DNA of 64,000 nucleotides from JACVRW01 sp963734025. Lineage in GTDB: Bacteria > Actinomycetota > Thermoleophilia > Solirubrobacterales > Thermoleophilaceae. The translations under genes and the position numbers were made by a program. The notes under the pieces are model-generated. The model worked only from the letters and a program-made list of their open reading frames with translations. It was not told where the DNA came from and made no database searches. Where the stretch lies: the NCBI GenBank assembly GCA_963734025.1, contig CAVTFR010000015.1:248001-312000 (forward strand), written 5' to 3'. How positions within the stretch are numbered: position 1 is the first letter of the stretch; each line of letters begins with the position of its first letter. Shown here piece by piece: positions 23,646 to 33,442 of this stretch.

Positions 23646-24557
23646 TCAGTCGCCGCCCTCGGCGATCGCCTGCGCCTGCCTGACGTCCGCGTGCATCTGC
23701 TCGACCAGCTCGTCGACCGAGTCGAAGCGCTTCTCGCCGCGCAGCCGGTCGAGGAAGGCGAGGCGCAGCGTCTCGCCGTAGATGTCGGCGTCGAAGCCGA
23801 TCAGGTGCGCCTCGACGAGGAGGCCGCGGCCGGTCTCGAAGGTCGGGCGCACGCCCACGTTGACCGCGGCCGACATGCCCTCCGCGGGCTGCCCGGGCGT
23901 GTACGGCAGGTACGCGGTCGCCGCGTAGACGCCGTGGCCGGGACAGACGTAGGCGTCGTCGGGCACCAGGTTGGCGGTCGGCATGCCGAGCTCGCGGCCG
24001 CGCTTGTCGCCGTGCACGATCTCGCCCTCGAACAGGAACGGGCCGCCCAGGAACTCGGCCGCCTCCCTCACCTCGCCGGCCGCGACCAGGCCGCGGATGT
24101 GGCTCGAGGAGATCGTCTCCCCCTCCGCCTCGACGAGCGAGACGACCCGCGTCTCGAACTCGTCGTGCTTCGCCAGGAACTCAGCGGTGCCGCGCGCGCC
24201 CTTGCCGAAGCGGAAGTTCTCCCCCACCGAGACCCGTTCCGCCCCGAGCCGGTTGACCAGCACGTCCTGCACGAAGTCCTCCGCGCTCTGCTGCGAGAAG
24301 CCGCGGTCGAAGGGGATGATCACGAGCTCGGCGACGCCCAGGCCGGCGATCAGGTCGCGCTTGACCGGAAAGGGGCTGATCAGCTTGGGCGTCGCCTCCG
24401 GATGGATCACCGAGAGCGGGTGCGGGTCGAACGTCAGGACGGTGCTCGACCCGCGGATCACCTCGCGATGGCCGAGATGGACGCCGTCGAACGTACCGAT
24501 CGCGACGCTGCGCGGGCCCGAGCCCGGCTCCACCACGGTTAGATCTGTGACCTTCAT
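23646..24557 (-). CDS. ribF: Bifunctional riboflavin kinase/FAD synthetase
   Basis: A 303-residue enzyme making FMN and FAD. The N-terminal FAD synthetase domain has GTFDGVHLGHREVI, TFDPHPLSVI and SSSHIRGLVAAGEV. The C-terminal flavokinase domain has GRELGMPTANL, GVYAATAYL and NVGVRPTF. The GTFDGVH loop is followed by a shorter gap than usual before STVLTFDPHP, suggesting a compacted first helix region. It ends the rimP-to-ribF operon and its start overlaps the truB stop (ATGA). Confidence 0.94.
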   Translation of the reverse strand: MKVTDLTVVEPGSGPRSVAIGTFDGVHLGHREVIRGSSTVLTFDPHPLSVIHPEATPKLISPFPVKRDLIAGLGVAELVIIPFDRGFSQQSAEDFVQDVLVNRLGAERVSVGENFRFGKGARGTAEFLAKHDEFETRVVSLVEAEGETISSSHIRGLVAAGEVREAAEFLGGPFLFEGEIVHGDKRGRELGMPTANLVPDDAYVCPGHGVYAATAYLPYTPGQPAEGMSAAVNVGVRPTFETGRGLLVEAHLIGFDADIYGETLRLAFLDRLRGEKRFDSVDELVEQMHADVRQAQAIAEGGD

Positions 24558-25363
24558 GCGGGCGCGAACACTATGACGGGCTGAAGCTCCCCAGCGCGCG
24601 GCTCGCCGATCGCGATCAGCTCGGCCTCATGGGTGAGCCGAAGGTGCGGCGCGGCCTCGGGGCCGGCCGTCACGCGGCGGCCGTGGCGGACCGCCCGTGC
24701 CTCCTCCGCGGAGAGCCGGCGCTCGGGCAGGAAGGCGAGCGCCTCGGCAAGGGGCAGCACGCGCTCGCCGGCGTCGGCGAGCCGGAACGGCCCGACCGCG
24801 GTGCGCTCGAGCTCCTCGCAGTACGCGTCGCCGAGGTCGGAGACGAGCACGCGCACGTAGGTTCCCGACGAGCACTCGATCTCGAACGCCGCGCGCTCGC
24901 CCTCGTGCCAGAGGAGCTCCGCGCGATGCACCCGGATCGGGCGCGGCTCGAGCTCGACCCGCACGCCGCTCCGGGCCAGCTCGTAGGCGCGCCTTCCTCC
25001 CACGCGCACGGCGGAGTGCGCCGGCGGGCGCTGGAGCTGCTCGCCGACACGGATCTCGAGCCGCTCCGGGACGCGGGCGGTGCGGGTGAGCTGACCGTCG
25101 CGGTCGCCCGTGTCCGAGGTCCAGCCGAGCCGCGCGACAGCCCGGTAGGTCTTCGGCAGCGCCATCAGGAAGCGCTGGGCGCGCGTGGCGCGGCCGACGA
25201 GCACGAGCAGCAGCCCGGTCGCGAATGGGTCGAGCGTGCCGGCGTGGCCGACCTTCGTGCCACGCGGAAGCTCCCGCCGTACGCGCGCGACGACGTCATG
25301 CGAGGTCACCCCCGCGGGCTTGTCCACCAGCAGGACCCCGTCAGCAGGCGGCGGCGCGGTCAA
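24554..25363 (-). CDS. truB: tRNA pseudouridine(55) synthase
   Basis: A 269-residue enzyme that makes pseudouridine 55 in the T-loop of tRNAs. The catalytic Asp lies in GHAGTLDPFATGLLLVLVG. DGVLLVDKPAGVTSHDVVARV is the N-terminal family mark and ECSSGTYVRVLVSDLG the core motif. A small PUA-like C-terminal domain is present. The start is TTG at 25363, overlapping the nrnA stop as TTGA. Confidence 0.94.
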   Translation of the reverse strand: MTAPPPADGVLLVDKPAGVTSHDVVARVRRELPRGTKVGHAGTLDPFATGLLLVLVGRATRAQRFLMALPKTYRAVARLGWTSDTGDRDGQLTRTARVPERLEIRVGEQLQRPPAHSAVRVGGRRAYELARSGVRVELEPRPIRVHRAELLWHEGERAAFEIECSSGTYVRVLVSDLGDAYCEELERTAVGPFRLADAGERVLPLAEALAFLPERRLSAEEARAVRHGRRVTAGPEAAPHLRLTHEAELIAIGEPRAGELQPVIVFAPA

Positions 25364-26361
25364 GCATCCAGGGCCGCGAGCTGCTCGCGGACCTGGTCGC
25401 GGAGCCGCTCGACGAGCTCCGGGTACGGCACGGCGGTCGAGAAACCGGCGGCCTGTGGGTGGCCGCCGCCGCCAAAGACCCGCGCGAGCCGCGACACGTC
25501 AACGCTGCCGTCGGTGGCGCGTAGGCTGACCTTGCGCATGCCCTGACGGTCCTCGGCCAGCAGCTCCCGCACCAGCACCGCGACGCGCGTGCCCTCGACG
25601 GCGCGCATGTGGTCGACGACGCCCTCCGAGTCCGTCTCGAGCGCCCCGGTGGCCTCGTAGTCCTGCTTGGTCAGATGCGCGATCGTGATCGAGCCGTCGT
25701 CGTGGCGCTCGACGCTCGCGAGCGCGCGCTGCAGCAGCTGGAGGCGGCGGAACGGAAGGTCCTCCCAGAGACGCCGGTACACCTGGTGCGGCTGTACCCC
25801 GGCCTCGATCAGCTCGGCCGCCATGCGATGGGCTTCGGGCGAGGTGTTCTCGTACATGAAGCGGCCGGTGTCGGTCACGAGCCCGACGTAGAGAGCGTCG
25901 GCGATGCCCGGCGTGATCACGACGTCGAGCTCCTTCGACAGCCGCCACACGATCTCCGCGGTGCAGGAGGCTTCCGGCCGCACAAGGTTGACGGTGCCGA
26001 AGCGGGTGTTGTCGTGGTGGTGATCGATGTTGAGGAGGTGGAGCCCGTCCTCCTGCAGGAAGTCGACCGGCATGCGATCGATGTTTCCGCAGTCGAGGAA
26101 GACGATCGTCCGCTCCGCGACGTCCGCGGGCGGCGCGCCGACGAGCCCCTCGAACGAGAAGCCGCGGTATTCCCACGGCAGCGGGAACTCGTCCGGGGAC
26201 ATGTACATCAGCGAGTCCTTGCCGAGCTGCTGAAGCAGCCGGTGCATGGCCAGCAGGGATCCGAGCGCGTCGCCGTCGGGGTTCTCGTGGGTGGTCAGAA
26301 GCAGCTTGTCGGCCTGGCGCAGCTCCTGGAGGACCTGTTCCTGCTCGGTGACGACCGTCAT
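25360..26361 (-). CDS. nrnA: DHH-family oligoribonuclease / pAp phosphatase
   Basis: A 333-residue DHH/DHHA1 phosphoesterase. Metal ligands are in LTTHENPDGDALGS, FLDCGNIDR and the DHH motif LLNIDHHHDNTRFG; the C-terminal DHHA1 domain has RVFGGGGHPQAAGFS. NrnA degrades nanoRNAs and 3'-phosphoadenosine 5'-phosphate. Its position between rbfA and truB is the standard actinobacterial and firmicute arrangement. The ATG at 26361 overlaps the rbfA stop. Confidence 0.94.
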   Translation of the reverse strand: MTVVTEQEQVLQELRQADKLLLTTHENPDGDALGSLLAMHRLLQQLGKDSLMYMSPDEFPLPWEYRGFSFEGLVGAPPADVAERTIVFLDCGNIDRMPVDFLQEDGLHLLNIDHHHDNTRFGTVNLVRPEASCTAEIVWRLSKELDVVITPGIADALYVGLVTDTGRFMYENTSPEAHRMAAELIEAGVQPHQVYRRLWEDLPFRRLQLLQRALASVERHDDGSITIAHLTKQDYEATGALETDSEGVVDHMRAVEGTRVAVLVRELLAEDRQGMRKVSLRATDGSVDVSRLARVFGGGGHPQAAGFSTAVPYPELVERLRDQVREQLAALDA

Positions 26362-26693
26362 GCGTCGTCGTCCAGCAGCTCGGTGATGCGCATACCCCTG
26401 TCTATCGACTCGTCGAAGACGAACTGAAGCGTGGGCGTCCACTTCATGCGCAGCTCACCGGCGACTGCCTGCTGCAGCACCCCGTGGGCCGACTCGAGCC
26501 CCTCCAGGGAGGCGGCGCGCTCCTCGTCGGAGCCGAGCACGCTCACGTAGACGCGCGCGTGACGTAAATCGGGGCTTGTCTCGACGGCGGTCACGGTGAC
26601 GAATCCTATGCGTGGGTCCCGAAGGCCTTCGGCGATCCTTGCCGAGACGACCTCACGAACCGCCTCGTTGACCCGGCGCATGCGGTCGGCCAT
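26358..26693 (-). CDS. rbfA: Ribosome-binding factor A
   Basis: A 111-residue KH-type protein needed for late 16S rRNA maturation and cold growth. It is identified by MRRVNEAVREVVSARIAEGL, DPRIGFVTVTAVETSPDLRH with ARVYVSVLG, and the C-terminal LRMKWTPTLQFVFDESIDRG. Five bases separate it from the preceding ylxP; its stop overlaps nrnA. Confidence 0.95.
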   Translation of the reverse strand: MADRMRRVNEAVREVVSARIAEGLRDPRIGFVTVTAVETSPDLRHARVYVSVLGSDEERAASLEGLESAHGVLQQAVAGELRMKWTPTLQFVFDESIDRGMRITELLDDDA

Positions 26694-26698
26694 GCCGG

Positions 26699-27004
26699 CT
26701 ACCGCTCCATCAGGTCCCGGGCGGACACCACAAGGCTTTCCACCGCGGCACGCTCGGGAAACATGTAATCGACGAATCGCGTGATCCCGTCGGCGCGCTC
26801 GCGCACGCTACGGGCGTCGCGGGCCACGACGGCGGCGGTCAACGTCGCCCGTTGCCAGAGGTCGTGGTGACCGGTCTCGGCCACGGTGGCGCCGAAGCGG
26901 CGCTGCAGCTGGGCCTTCAGCGAGCTCAATTCCTTGCGCTTGCCCTTGAGGCTGGCGTTGTCGGGGAAGTGGAGCTGGATCTCGATCAGGCAGACAAAGC
27001 TCAA
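26699..27004 (-). CDS. ylxP: DUF503 (YlxP-like) protein
   Basis: A 101-residue protein of the DUF503 family: IQLHFPDNASLKGKRKELSS, then LKAQLQRRFGATVAETGHHD and LWQRATLTAAVVA. The ferredoxin-like fold is conserved between infB and rbfA across Gram-positives, with a suspected ribosome-related role. The start is a TTG four bases after the infB stop; no ATG is available before the conserved first strand. Confidence 0.88.
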   Translation of the reverse strand: MSFVCLIEIQLHFPDNASLKGKRKELSSLKAQLQRRFGATVAETGHHDLWQRATLTAAVVARDARSVRERADGITRFVDYMFPERAAVESLVVSARDLMER

Positions 27005-27008
27005 CGAC

Positions 27009-29675
27009 TCATGACAGCGTCTGCTCGACCCGCCTCGTCTCGAAGACCTCGATCACGTCCCCCTCCTTCGGGTCGGGATAGTTCTCGAGGACGATGCCGC
27101 ACTCCATGCCCGTCGTGACCTCGCGCACGTCGTCCTTGAAGCGACGCAGCGAGCCGATGCGTCCCGTGTAGACGACCGTGCCATCGCGCACGAGCCGGCA
27201 CTGGGCGCCGCGCCGCACGGTCCCGTCGGTCACGTAGCAGCCGGCGATCGTGCCGACGCGCGAGGCCTTGAAGGTCGCGCGCACCTCGACGGTCGCCACC
27301 TGCTCCTCGACCTCCACGGCCTCGAGCAGTCCCTCCATGGCGTCGCGCAGGTCCTCGACGATCTTGTAGATCACGGAGTACGTGCGGATCTCGACGCCCT
27401 CTTGGTCCGCCACCTGACCGGCGTTGCCGACCGGTCGGACGTTGAAGCCGATGATCACGGCGTCGGATGCCGAGGCGAGCATGACGTCGGACTCGGCGAT
27501 GCCGCCGACGCCCTCGCGGATGATGTTGACCTGCACCTGCTCCTGGGGCAGCCGCACGATCTCGTCGGCGAGCGCCTCGAGCGATCCCGCCACGTCGGCC
27601 TTGAGCACCAGGTTCAGCTCCTTCTCGCCGCGCTCGGCACGCGCGAGCACGTCCTCGAGCGACACGCGCCGACGGGCCTGGCGGGCGAGCGCCTGCTGCT
27701 TCATGCGGATCGCGCGCTCGTTGGCGACGCGCTTCGCCTCGCGGTCGTTCTCGACCACCCGGAACTGCTCGCCTGCGTCGGGGACGCCGTCGAAACCGAG
27801 GATCTCGACCGGCATGCCGGGCGTCGCCTCTTCGAGGCGCTGGCCGCGGAAGTCCTGCATCGCGCGCACGCGACCCCAGGTCTCGCCGGCGACGACGGAG
27901 TCGCCGACCTGCATGCGGCCGCGGTGGATCAGGAGAGTGACGACGGCACCACGGCCCGGGTCGAGGCGAGACTCGATGACGAACCCCGAAGCCTCGGTGT
28001 CCGGGTTGGCCTTCAGCTCCTGGATCTCGGCGAGCGTCACGAGCGTCTCGAGCAGGTCGTCGAGGTTCTGGCGCGTCTTGGCCGAGACGTCGACGAACTC
28101 GGTGTCGCCGCCCCAATCGGCGGGCGTGAGGCCCTGCTGCGCGAGCTCGCCGCGCACGCGATTGGGGTCCGCGCCGTCCTTGTCGATCTTGTTCACGGCG
28201 ACCATCACGGGGACGCCGGCGGCCTTGGCGTGGTCGATCGCCTCGACCGTCTGCGGCATGACGCCGTCGTCGGCGGCGACGACGATCACGGCTATGTCGG
28301 TGACCTTGGCGCCGCGGGCGCGCATGGCGGTGAAGGCCTCGTGGCCCGGGGTGTCGAGGAAGGTGATCGTGTGGTCGTCGCGACGGACCTGGTACGCGCC
28401 GATGTGCTGAGTGATCCCGCCGGCCTCGCCCGCGGCGACCTCGGTCTCGCGGATCGCGTCGAGCAGCGAGGTCTTGCCGTGGTCGACGTGGCCCATGATC
28501 GTGATCACGGGCGGGCGCTCGATCAGCTCGTCGGCGCTGTCCGAGTACTCGGGCTCGGGCTCGACCTCCTCTTCGGCCGACACGATCTCGACCCTCTTGT
28601 CGAAGCCCTCGCCGAGGACCTCGATGGCCTCGTCGGAGAGCGTCTGCGTGAGCGTCGCCATCTCGCCGAGCTCCATCAGCTTCTTGATGACCTCGGGAGC
28701 GCTCAGCTGGAGCGACTCGGCGACCTCCTTGACCGTCGAGCCGGAGCGAACCTGGACGGCCGGCTCCTCCTGCTGCTCGGCCTCCAGCTTCGCCTGCGCC
28801 TCCGCCTCGAGATCGGGCTCGACCCACTGCGGCCGGCGCCGGCGCCCGCGTCCGCGGCGCGGTGGCTGGGACTGCTGCGGCGGGCCGGGACGGTCACGCC
28901 GGGAAGCTTGCGAGTCGATGACGACGCGCCTGCGCCGGCCACCGGGGCCGGCTGCTGCACCGCCGCCCTCGCCTGCGCGACCTCCGCGGGTCGGTCTGCC
29001 GCCGCGCCCGCCCGCTGCCTGACGGCCGCCGTCGGCCGGCTGGCCGGGGTCTGCCGGACCGCGACCGCCACCCGCTGGCCCGCCGGGGCCGCGCCCGCCG
29101 CCCTGACCGCGCGGGCCGGAGCGTTCGGCCGAACGGCCGCCGCCCCGCTGCCCACCCTGCGGTGAGCGCTGCTCGGGCGGAGGAGCGTCCTGAAGGATTC
29201 TGGGTCCCCGTCCCTCGGGGCCCGCGCGGCGCACCTCACCTTCGGGGCTGGGCGGGCGCTGGATCGCGGGGCGCTGGGGGCCGCCGGAGCGCTGCTGGCC
29301 GCCGCCCTGAGGGCGCTGTCCCTGCCCACGCCGGCCGTCGCCTGGCGGGCGCCCGCCTCCGCGGGGGGCGCGGGGCGTGCCCTGTCCGTCCGGTCCAGGT
29401 CGCCCCTCTGCCGCGGGCGGCGTCGACGATGCCTCGGCGGCAGGCGCCGCCGGGGCCTCGGGGGCGGGGGGTGCGGCCTCAGCCGGCGGCTCGGCCGGCG
29501 CAGCCGCTGGTGCCGCGGCCTGCGCGCCGTTGGCGAAGGCGCGAGCGGCGTCGGATTCCTCGACGCTCGATGAGTGGGACTTCACCTCGAGGCCGGCCTT
29601 CTGCAGGATGGCGACAGCCTCCTTCGAGGTGATCCCTCTCTCCTTCGCTATCTCGTGAACGCGCTTCTTTGCCAT
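27009..29675 (-). CDS. infB: Translation initiation factor IF-2
   Basis: An 888-residue GTPase that places initiator tRNA on the 30S subunit. Order: IF2_N (1-50, HEIAKERGITSKEAVAILQKAG); a long low-complexity Pro/Gly/Arg/Gln region to about 290, with Ala/Pro-rich then RGG-like parts; a second IF2_N (TVKEVAESLQLSAPEVIKKL); and the G domain from about 390 with G1 GHVDHGKTS, G3 DTPGHE and G4 NKID. Domains II-IV follow (FKASRVGTIAGCYVTDG). The long linker is common in GC-rich actinobacteria and generates large spurious ORFs in other frames. Confidence 0.96.
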   Translation of the reverse strand: MAKKRVHEIAKERGITSKEAVAILQKAGLEVKSHSSSVEESDAARAFANGAQAAAPAAAPAEPPAEAAPPAPEAPAAPAAEASSTPPAAEGRPGPDGQGTPRAPRGGGRPPGDGRRGQGQRPQGGGQQRSGGPQRPAIQRPPSPEGEVRRAGPEGRGPRILQDAPPPEQRSPQGGQRGGGRSAERSGPRGQGGGRGPGGPAGGGRGPADPGQPADGGRQAAGGRGGRPTRGGRAGEGGGAAAGPGGRRRRVVIDSQASRRDRPGPPQQSQPPRRGRGRRRRPQWVEPDLEAEAQAKLEAEQQEEPAVQVRSGSTVKEVAESLQLSAPEVIKKLMELGEMATLTQTLSDEAIEVLGEGFDKRVEIVSAEEEVEPEPEYSDSADELIERPPVITIMGHVDHGKTSLLDAIRETEVAAGEAGGITQHIGAYQVRRDDHTITFLDTPGHEAFTAMRARGAKVTDIAVIVVAADDGVMPQTVEAIDHAKAAGVPVMVAVNKIDKDGADPNRVRGELAQQGLTPADWGGDTEFVDVSAKTRQNLDDLLETLVTLAEIQELKANPDTEASGFVIESRLDPGRGAVVTLLIHRGRMQVGDSVVAGETWGRVRAMQDFRGQRLEEATPGMPVEILGFDGVPDAGEQFRVVENDREAKRVANERAIRMKQQALARQARRRVSLEDVLARAERGEKELNLVLKADVAGSLEALADEIVRLPQEQVQVNIIREGVGGIAESDVMLASASDAVIIGFNVRPVGNAGQVADQEGVEIRTYSVIYKIVEDLRDAMEGLLEAVEVEEQVATVEVRATFKASRVGTIAGCYVTDGTVRRGAQCRLVRDGTVVYTGRIGSLRRFKDDVREVTTGMECGIVLENYPDPKEGDVIEVFETRRVEQTLS

Positions 29676-29913
29676 TCGTGAACTAAGTCTATGGTCTCCG
29701 GTTCGACGGTTACGGGCGCCCGCAGCGAGTGCGCGAGCGTGCGCCCTTGGGCGAGACTAGCGGCGCAGTCGGGGTCCGAGCAGACGTAGGCGCCGCGGCC
29801 CTCCGCTCGGGCGGAAGCGTCCGCCACGATCCTGCCGTCCGCAGTGCGCACCAGGCGCAGCAGCTCGCGCTTGGGGAGCGAGCGCCTGCAGGCGACGCAG
29901 CTGCGCTGCGGCT

Positions 29914-29920
<7 letters not shown>
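29648..29920 (-). CDS. ylxR: YlxR-family RNA-binding protein, start codon unresolved
   Basis: The protein matches YlxR (DUF448): PQRSCVACRRSLPKRELLRL, then GRGAYVCSDPDCAASLAQGR. The first conventional start in frame is the GTG at 29851, which would delete the conserved Cys-x-x-Cys and the KRELLRL strand. Upstream I find no ATG, GTG or TTG in frame. The homology edge sits on GTC GTA GAG, where GTA overlaps the nusA stop as GTAG, after AAGGAG. The coordinates cover the conserved region; the true start may be non-canonical, or a base may be wrong. The 3' end overlaps infB by 28 bases. Confidence 0.7.
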
Positions 29921-31415
<1,495 letters not shown>

Positions 31416-31419
<4 letters not shown>

Positions 31420-31844
31420 CGCTCCCCCTCCACGAGGTTGCTCCGGTTGATGTCCGAGTACAGGATCGAAACGATCCCCTCGCCCGCGGCGACGGTCACC
31501 TCGTCGTCGCTGGCGCCGACGAGCTCCCCGGTGAAGCTCTTGTGGCCGTCCCTCGGCTCGCGCAGCCGCACGCGGGCGCGCCGGCCGAGGAAGCGGCGGA
31601 AGTGGTCGGGCTTCGTAAGCGGCCGCTCGGGGCCCGGCGAGGAGACCTCGAGGCCGTAGTCGGCGAGCAGCTCGCGCAGATGGTTCGTCACGCGCTCGCA
31701 GAGTGCGAGCGACACCCCGTCCGGGTGATCGATGAACAGCCGCAGGCGCTCCGGCCCGACCTTCTCGCACGCGAGCACCTCCACGTCCGGCTCGGGGCCG
31801 GCGAGGCGCTTCTCGATGTCGATTGTGAGCGGGTCGGTGTGCAT
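31416..31844 (-). CDS. rimP: Ribosome maturation factor
   Basis: A 142-residue 30S assembly factor. The N-terminal domain contains LRLFIDHPDGVSLALCERVT and the LEVSSPGPERPLTKPDHFRR signature; the C-terminal SH3-like domain follows. It is the first gene of the rimP-nusA-ylxR-infB-ylxP-rbfA-nrnA-truB-ribF operon. A strong hairpin with a T-run lies only 22 bases before its ATG. Confidence 0.93.
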
Positions 31845-31865
31845 GGCTGTTCCGTGTTTCGGGCG

Positions 31866-31893
31866 AAAAAAAGGTGGGCTGCGAAGCCCACCT
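31866..31893 (-). terminator. Rho-independent terminator or attenuator before rimP
   Basis: A perfect 9-bp stem (AGGTGGGCT / AGCCCACCT, positions 31872-31893) with a 4-base loop is followed on the minus strand by seven T (31872-31866). It can end transcripts coming from the aldehyde dehydrogenase gene. Because a TATACT box lies upstream of it at 31949-31954, it may also sit inside the rimP operon leader and act as an attenuator. Confidence 0.8.
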
Positions 31894-31948
31894 CCAGGCG
31901 CGGCGCCCGGCGGGCGTCGCGTACGACTGAAAGTCCTAGCGACCGACG

Positions 31949-31954
31949 AGTATA
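31949..31954 (-). promoter_or_regulatory. Candidate -10 box for the rimP operon
   Basis: The minus strand reads TTCTATACTCG here; TATACT is one base from the consensus. No convincing -35 box is seen at 16-18 bases (the best is weak). If used, transcription would begin near 31942 and run through the hairpin at 31893-31866 before reaching rimP. Confidence 0.4.
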
Positions 31955-31997
31955 GAAGCCTTCCGCGCGAGGAACGATCCCGCGCTCGCGACCGTCT

Positions 31998-33434
31998 TCA
32001 GAGCTGCAGCGACTTCGCCACGAGGTACTCCTCGAGGCCGAAGCGGCCCATCTCGCGGCCGTGACCCGACTGCTTGCGGCCGCCGAACGGCGCCAGTGGG
32101 TTGAAGGCGCCGCCGTTGATCTCGACCTGGCCCGTGCGCATGCGCGCGGCGACCCCCTTCGCGCGCTCCTCGTCTGCAGACCACACCCCGCCAGCGAGGC
32201 CGTAGATCGAGGCGTTGGCGATCCGCACGGCGTCGTCCTCGTTCTCGTAGGGCATGATCGCGAGGACGGGGCCGAAGATCTCCTCTTGGGCGATCGTCAT
32301 CTCGGTAGTGACCTCCGAGAAGACCGTCGGCCGCACGAAGTAGCCCGCATCGAGCCCCTCGGGAGGCTGCGCGCCGCCGGTCACGAGCTTCGCGCCCTCC
32401 GCCTCGCCTTTCTCGATGTAGCCGCGCACGCGCTCGAGCTGCGTGCCCGAGACGAGCGGGCCGAGCATCGTGCCCTGCGTGAACGGGTCTCCGGGGGTGA
32501 ACGACTCCGCCACCGCCGCGGCGATGCGCTCAGCCTGCTCGAGCTTCTCGCGCGGCACGAGCATGCGCGTCAGTGCGCTGCAGGTCTGGCCCGAGTTCAG
32601 GTAGCACTTCGCGACCCCGTCGGTTACGGCCCGCTCGAGGTCGGCGTCGTCGAGGATCACGTTGGCGGACTTGCCGCCGAGCTCGACGGCGACAGGCTTG
32701 ACGCTCTGGGCCGCGAGCTCGGAGACGCGCCGCCCGGCGCGCGTCGAGCCGGTGAACGAGACGAGGTCCGTCTCGGGGTGCGAGACGATCGCCTCCCCCA
32801 CGACCGGGCCGTATCCCGTGATCAGGTTGAAGACGCCGGCGGGCAGCCCGACCTCCGCGCAGATCTCGGCGAGCACGAAGGTGTTGAGCGGCACGACCTC
32901 GCTCGGCTTCAGCACGACGGTGCAGCCCGCCGTGATCGCGGGTGCCACCTTGTTCGCGACCTGGCTGAGCGGATAGTTCCAGGGCGTGATCGCCGCCACG
33001 ACGCCGGCCGGCTCGCGCACGATCAGCGAGTTGCCGACCTCCTCCTCCCACTCGATCGCCTCGGCGAGCTCCGGCTGCGAGGAGAAGGTGGCCACCGGCA
33101 GGCCGACCTGGATCATCCGCGACAGCGTGAGCGGCATCCCGAGCTCCGCCGTGAACAGCAACCCCAGCTCGTCGGCGCGCTCGTCGAGCTTCGCGCCGAT
33201 GGCCGCGCTGTAGCGGGCGCGCTCGTACGGGGAGACGCGCGACCACTCGTCGAACGCCGCGCGCGCGGCCCGCACGGCGCGGTCCGCGTCCTCGGCGGTC
33301 CCCTCGGGGATCGTGCCGAGCACCTCCTCGGTCGTGGGGTTGAGCACGTCGATCGTGCCCTCGCCGGCGGGCTCGACCCATTCGCCTCCGATGTAGAGCC
33401 TGTCGCGGACGATTGGTTCGGTGGCGGTGGCCAT
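31998..33434 (-). CDS. NAD(P)-dependent aldehyde dehydrogenase
   Basis: A 478-residue ALDH-superfamily enzyme oxidising an aldehyde to the acid. Marks are PWNYPLSQVANKVAPAITAG (Rossmann), the catalytic Glu in VAVELGGKSAN, the nucleophilic Cys in LNSGQTCSALTRML, and the C-terminal EEIFGPVLAIMPY. GGAG six bases before the ATG at 33434 sets the start. It lies eight bases after the GMC oxidoreductase stop; together they would convert a primary alcohol to a carboxylate in two steps. The substrate is unknown. The pair is divergent from a TetR regulator. Confidence 0.92.
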   Translation of the reverse strand: MATATEPIVRDRLYIGGEWVEPAGEGTIDVLNPTTEEVLGTIPEGTAEDADRAVRAARAAFDEWSRVSPYERARYSAAIGAKLDERADELGLLFTAELGMPLTLSRMIQVGLPVATFSSQPELAEAIEWEEEVGNSLIVREPAGVVAAITPWNYPLSQVANKVAPAITAGCTVVLKPSEVVPLNTFVLAEICAEVGLPAGVFNLITGYGPVVGEAIVSHPETDLVSFTGSTRAGRRVSELAAQSVKPVAVELGGKSANVILDDADLERAVTDGVAKCYLNSGQTCSALTRMLVPREKLEQAERIAAAVAESFTPGDPFTQGTMLGPLVSGTQLERVRGYIEKGEAEGAKLVTGGAQPPEGLDAGYFVRPTVFSEVTTEMTIAQEEIFGPVLAIMPYENEDDAVRIANASIYGLAGGVWSADEERAKGVAARMRTGQVEINGGAFNPLAPFGGRKQSGHGREMGRFGLEEYLVAKSLQL

Positions 33435-33442
33435 GCTGTCTC

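Noticed and set aside
27001..28827. A 608-codon minus-strand frame inside infB
   Set aside because: Arg/Gly-only composition in a second frame of the IF-2 gene; the true frame has all GTPase motifs.
28860..29470. Repetitive GGC/CCG-rich stretch that looks like a repeat array
   Set aside because: It is the coding region of the low-complexity Pro/Gly/Arg linker of IF-2; there are no spaced identical repeats, so no CRISPR or satellite.
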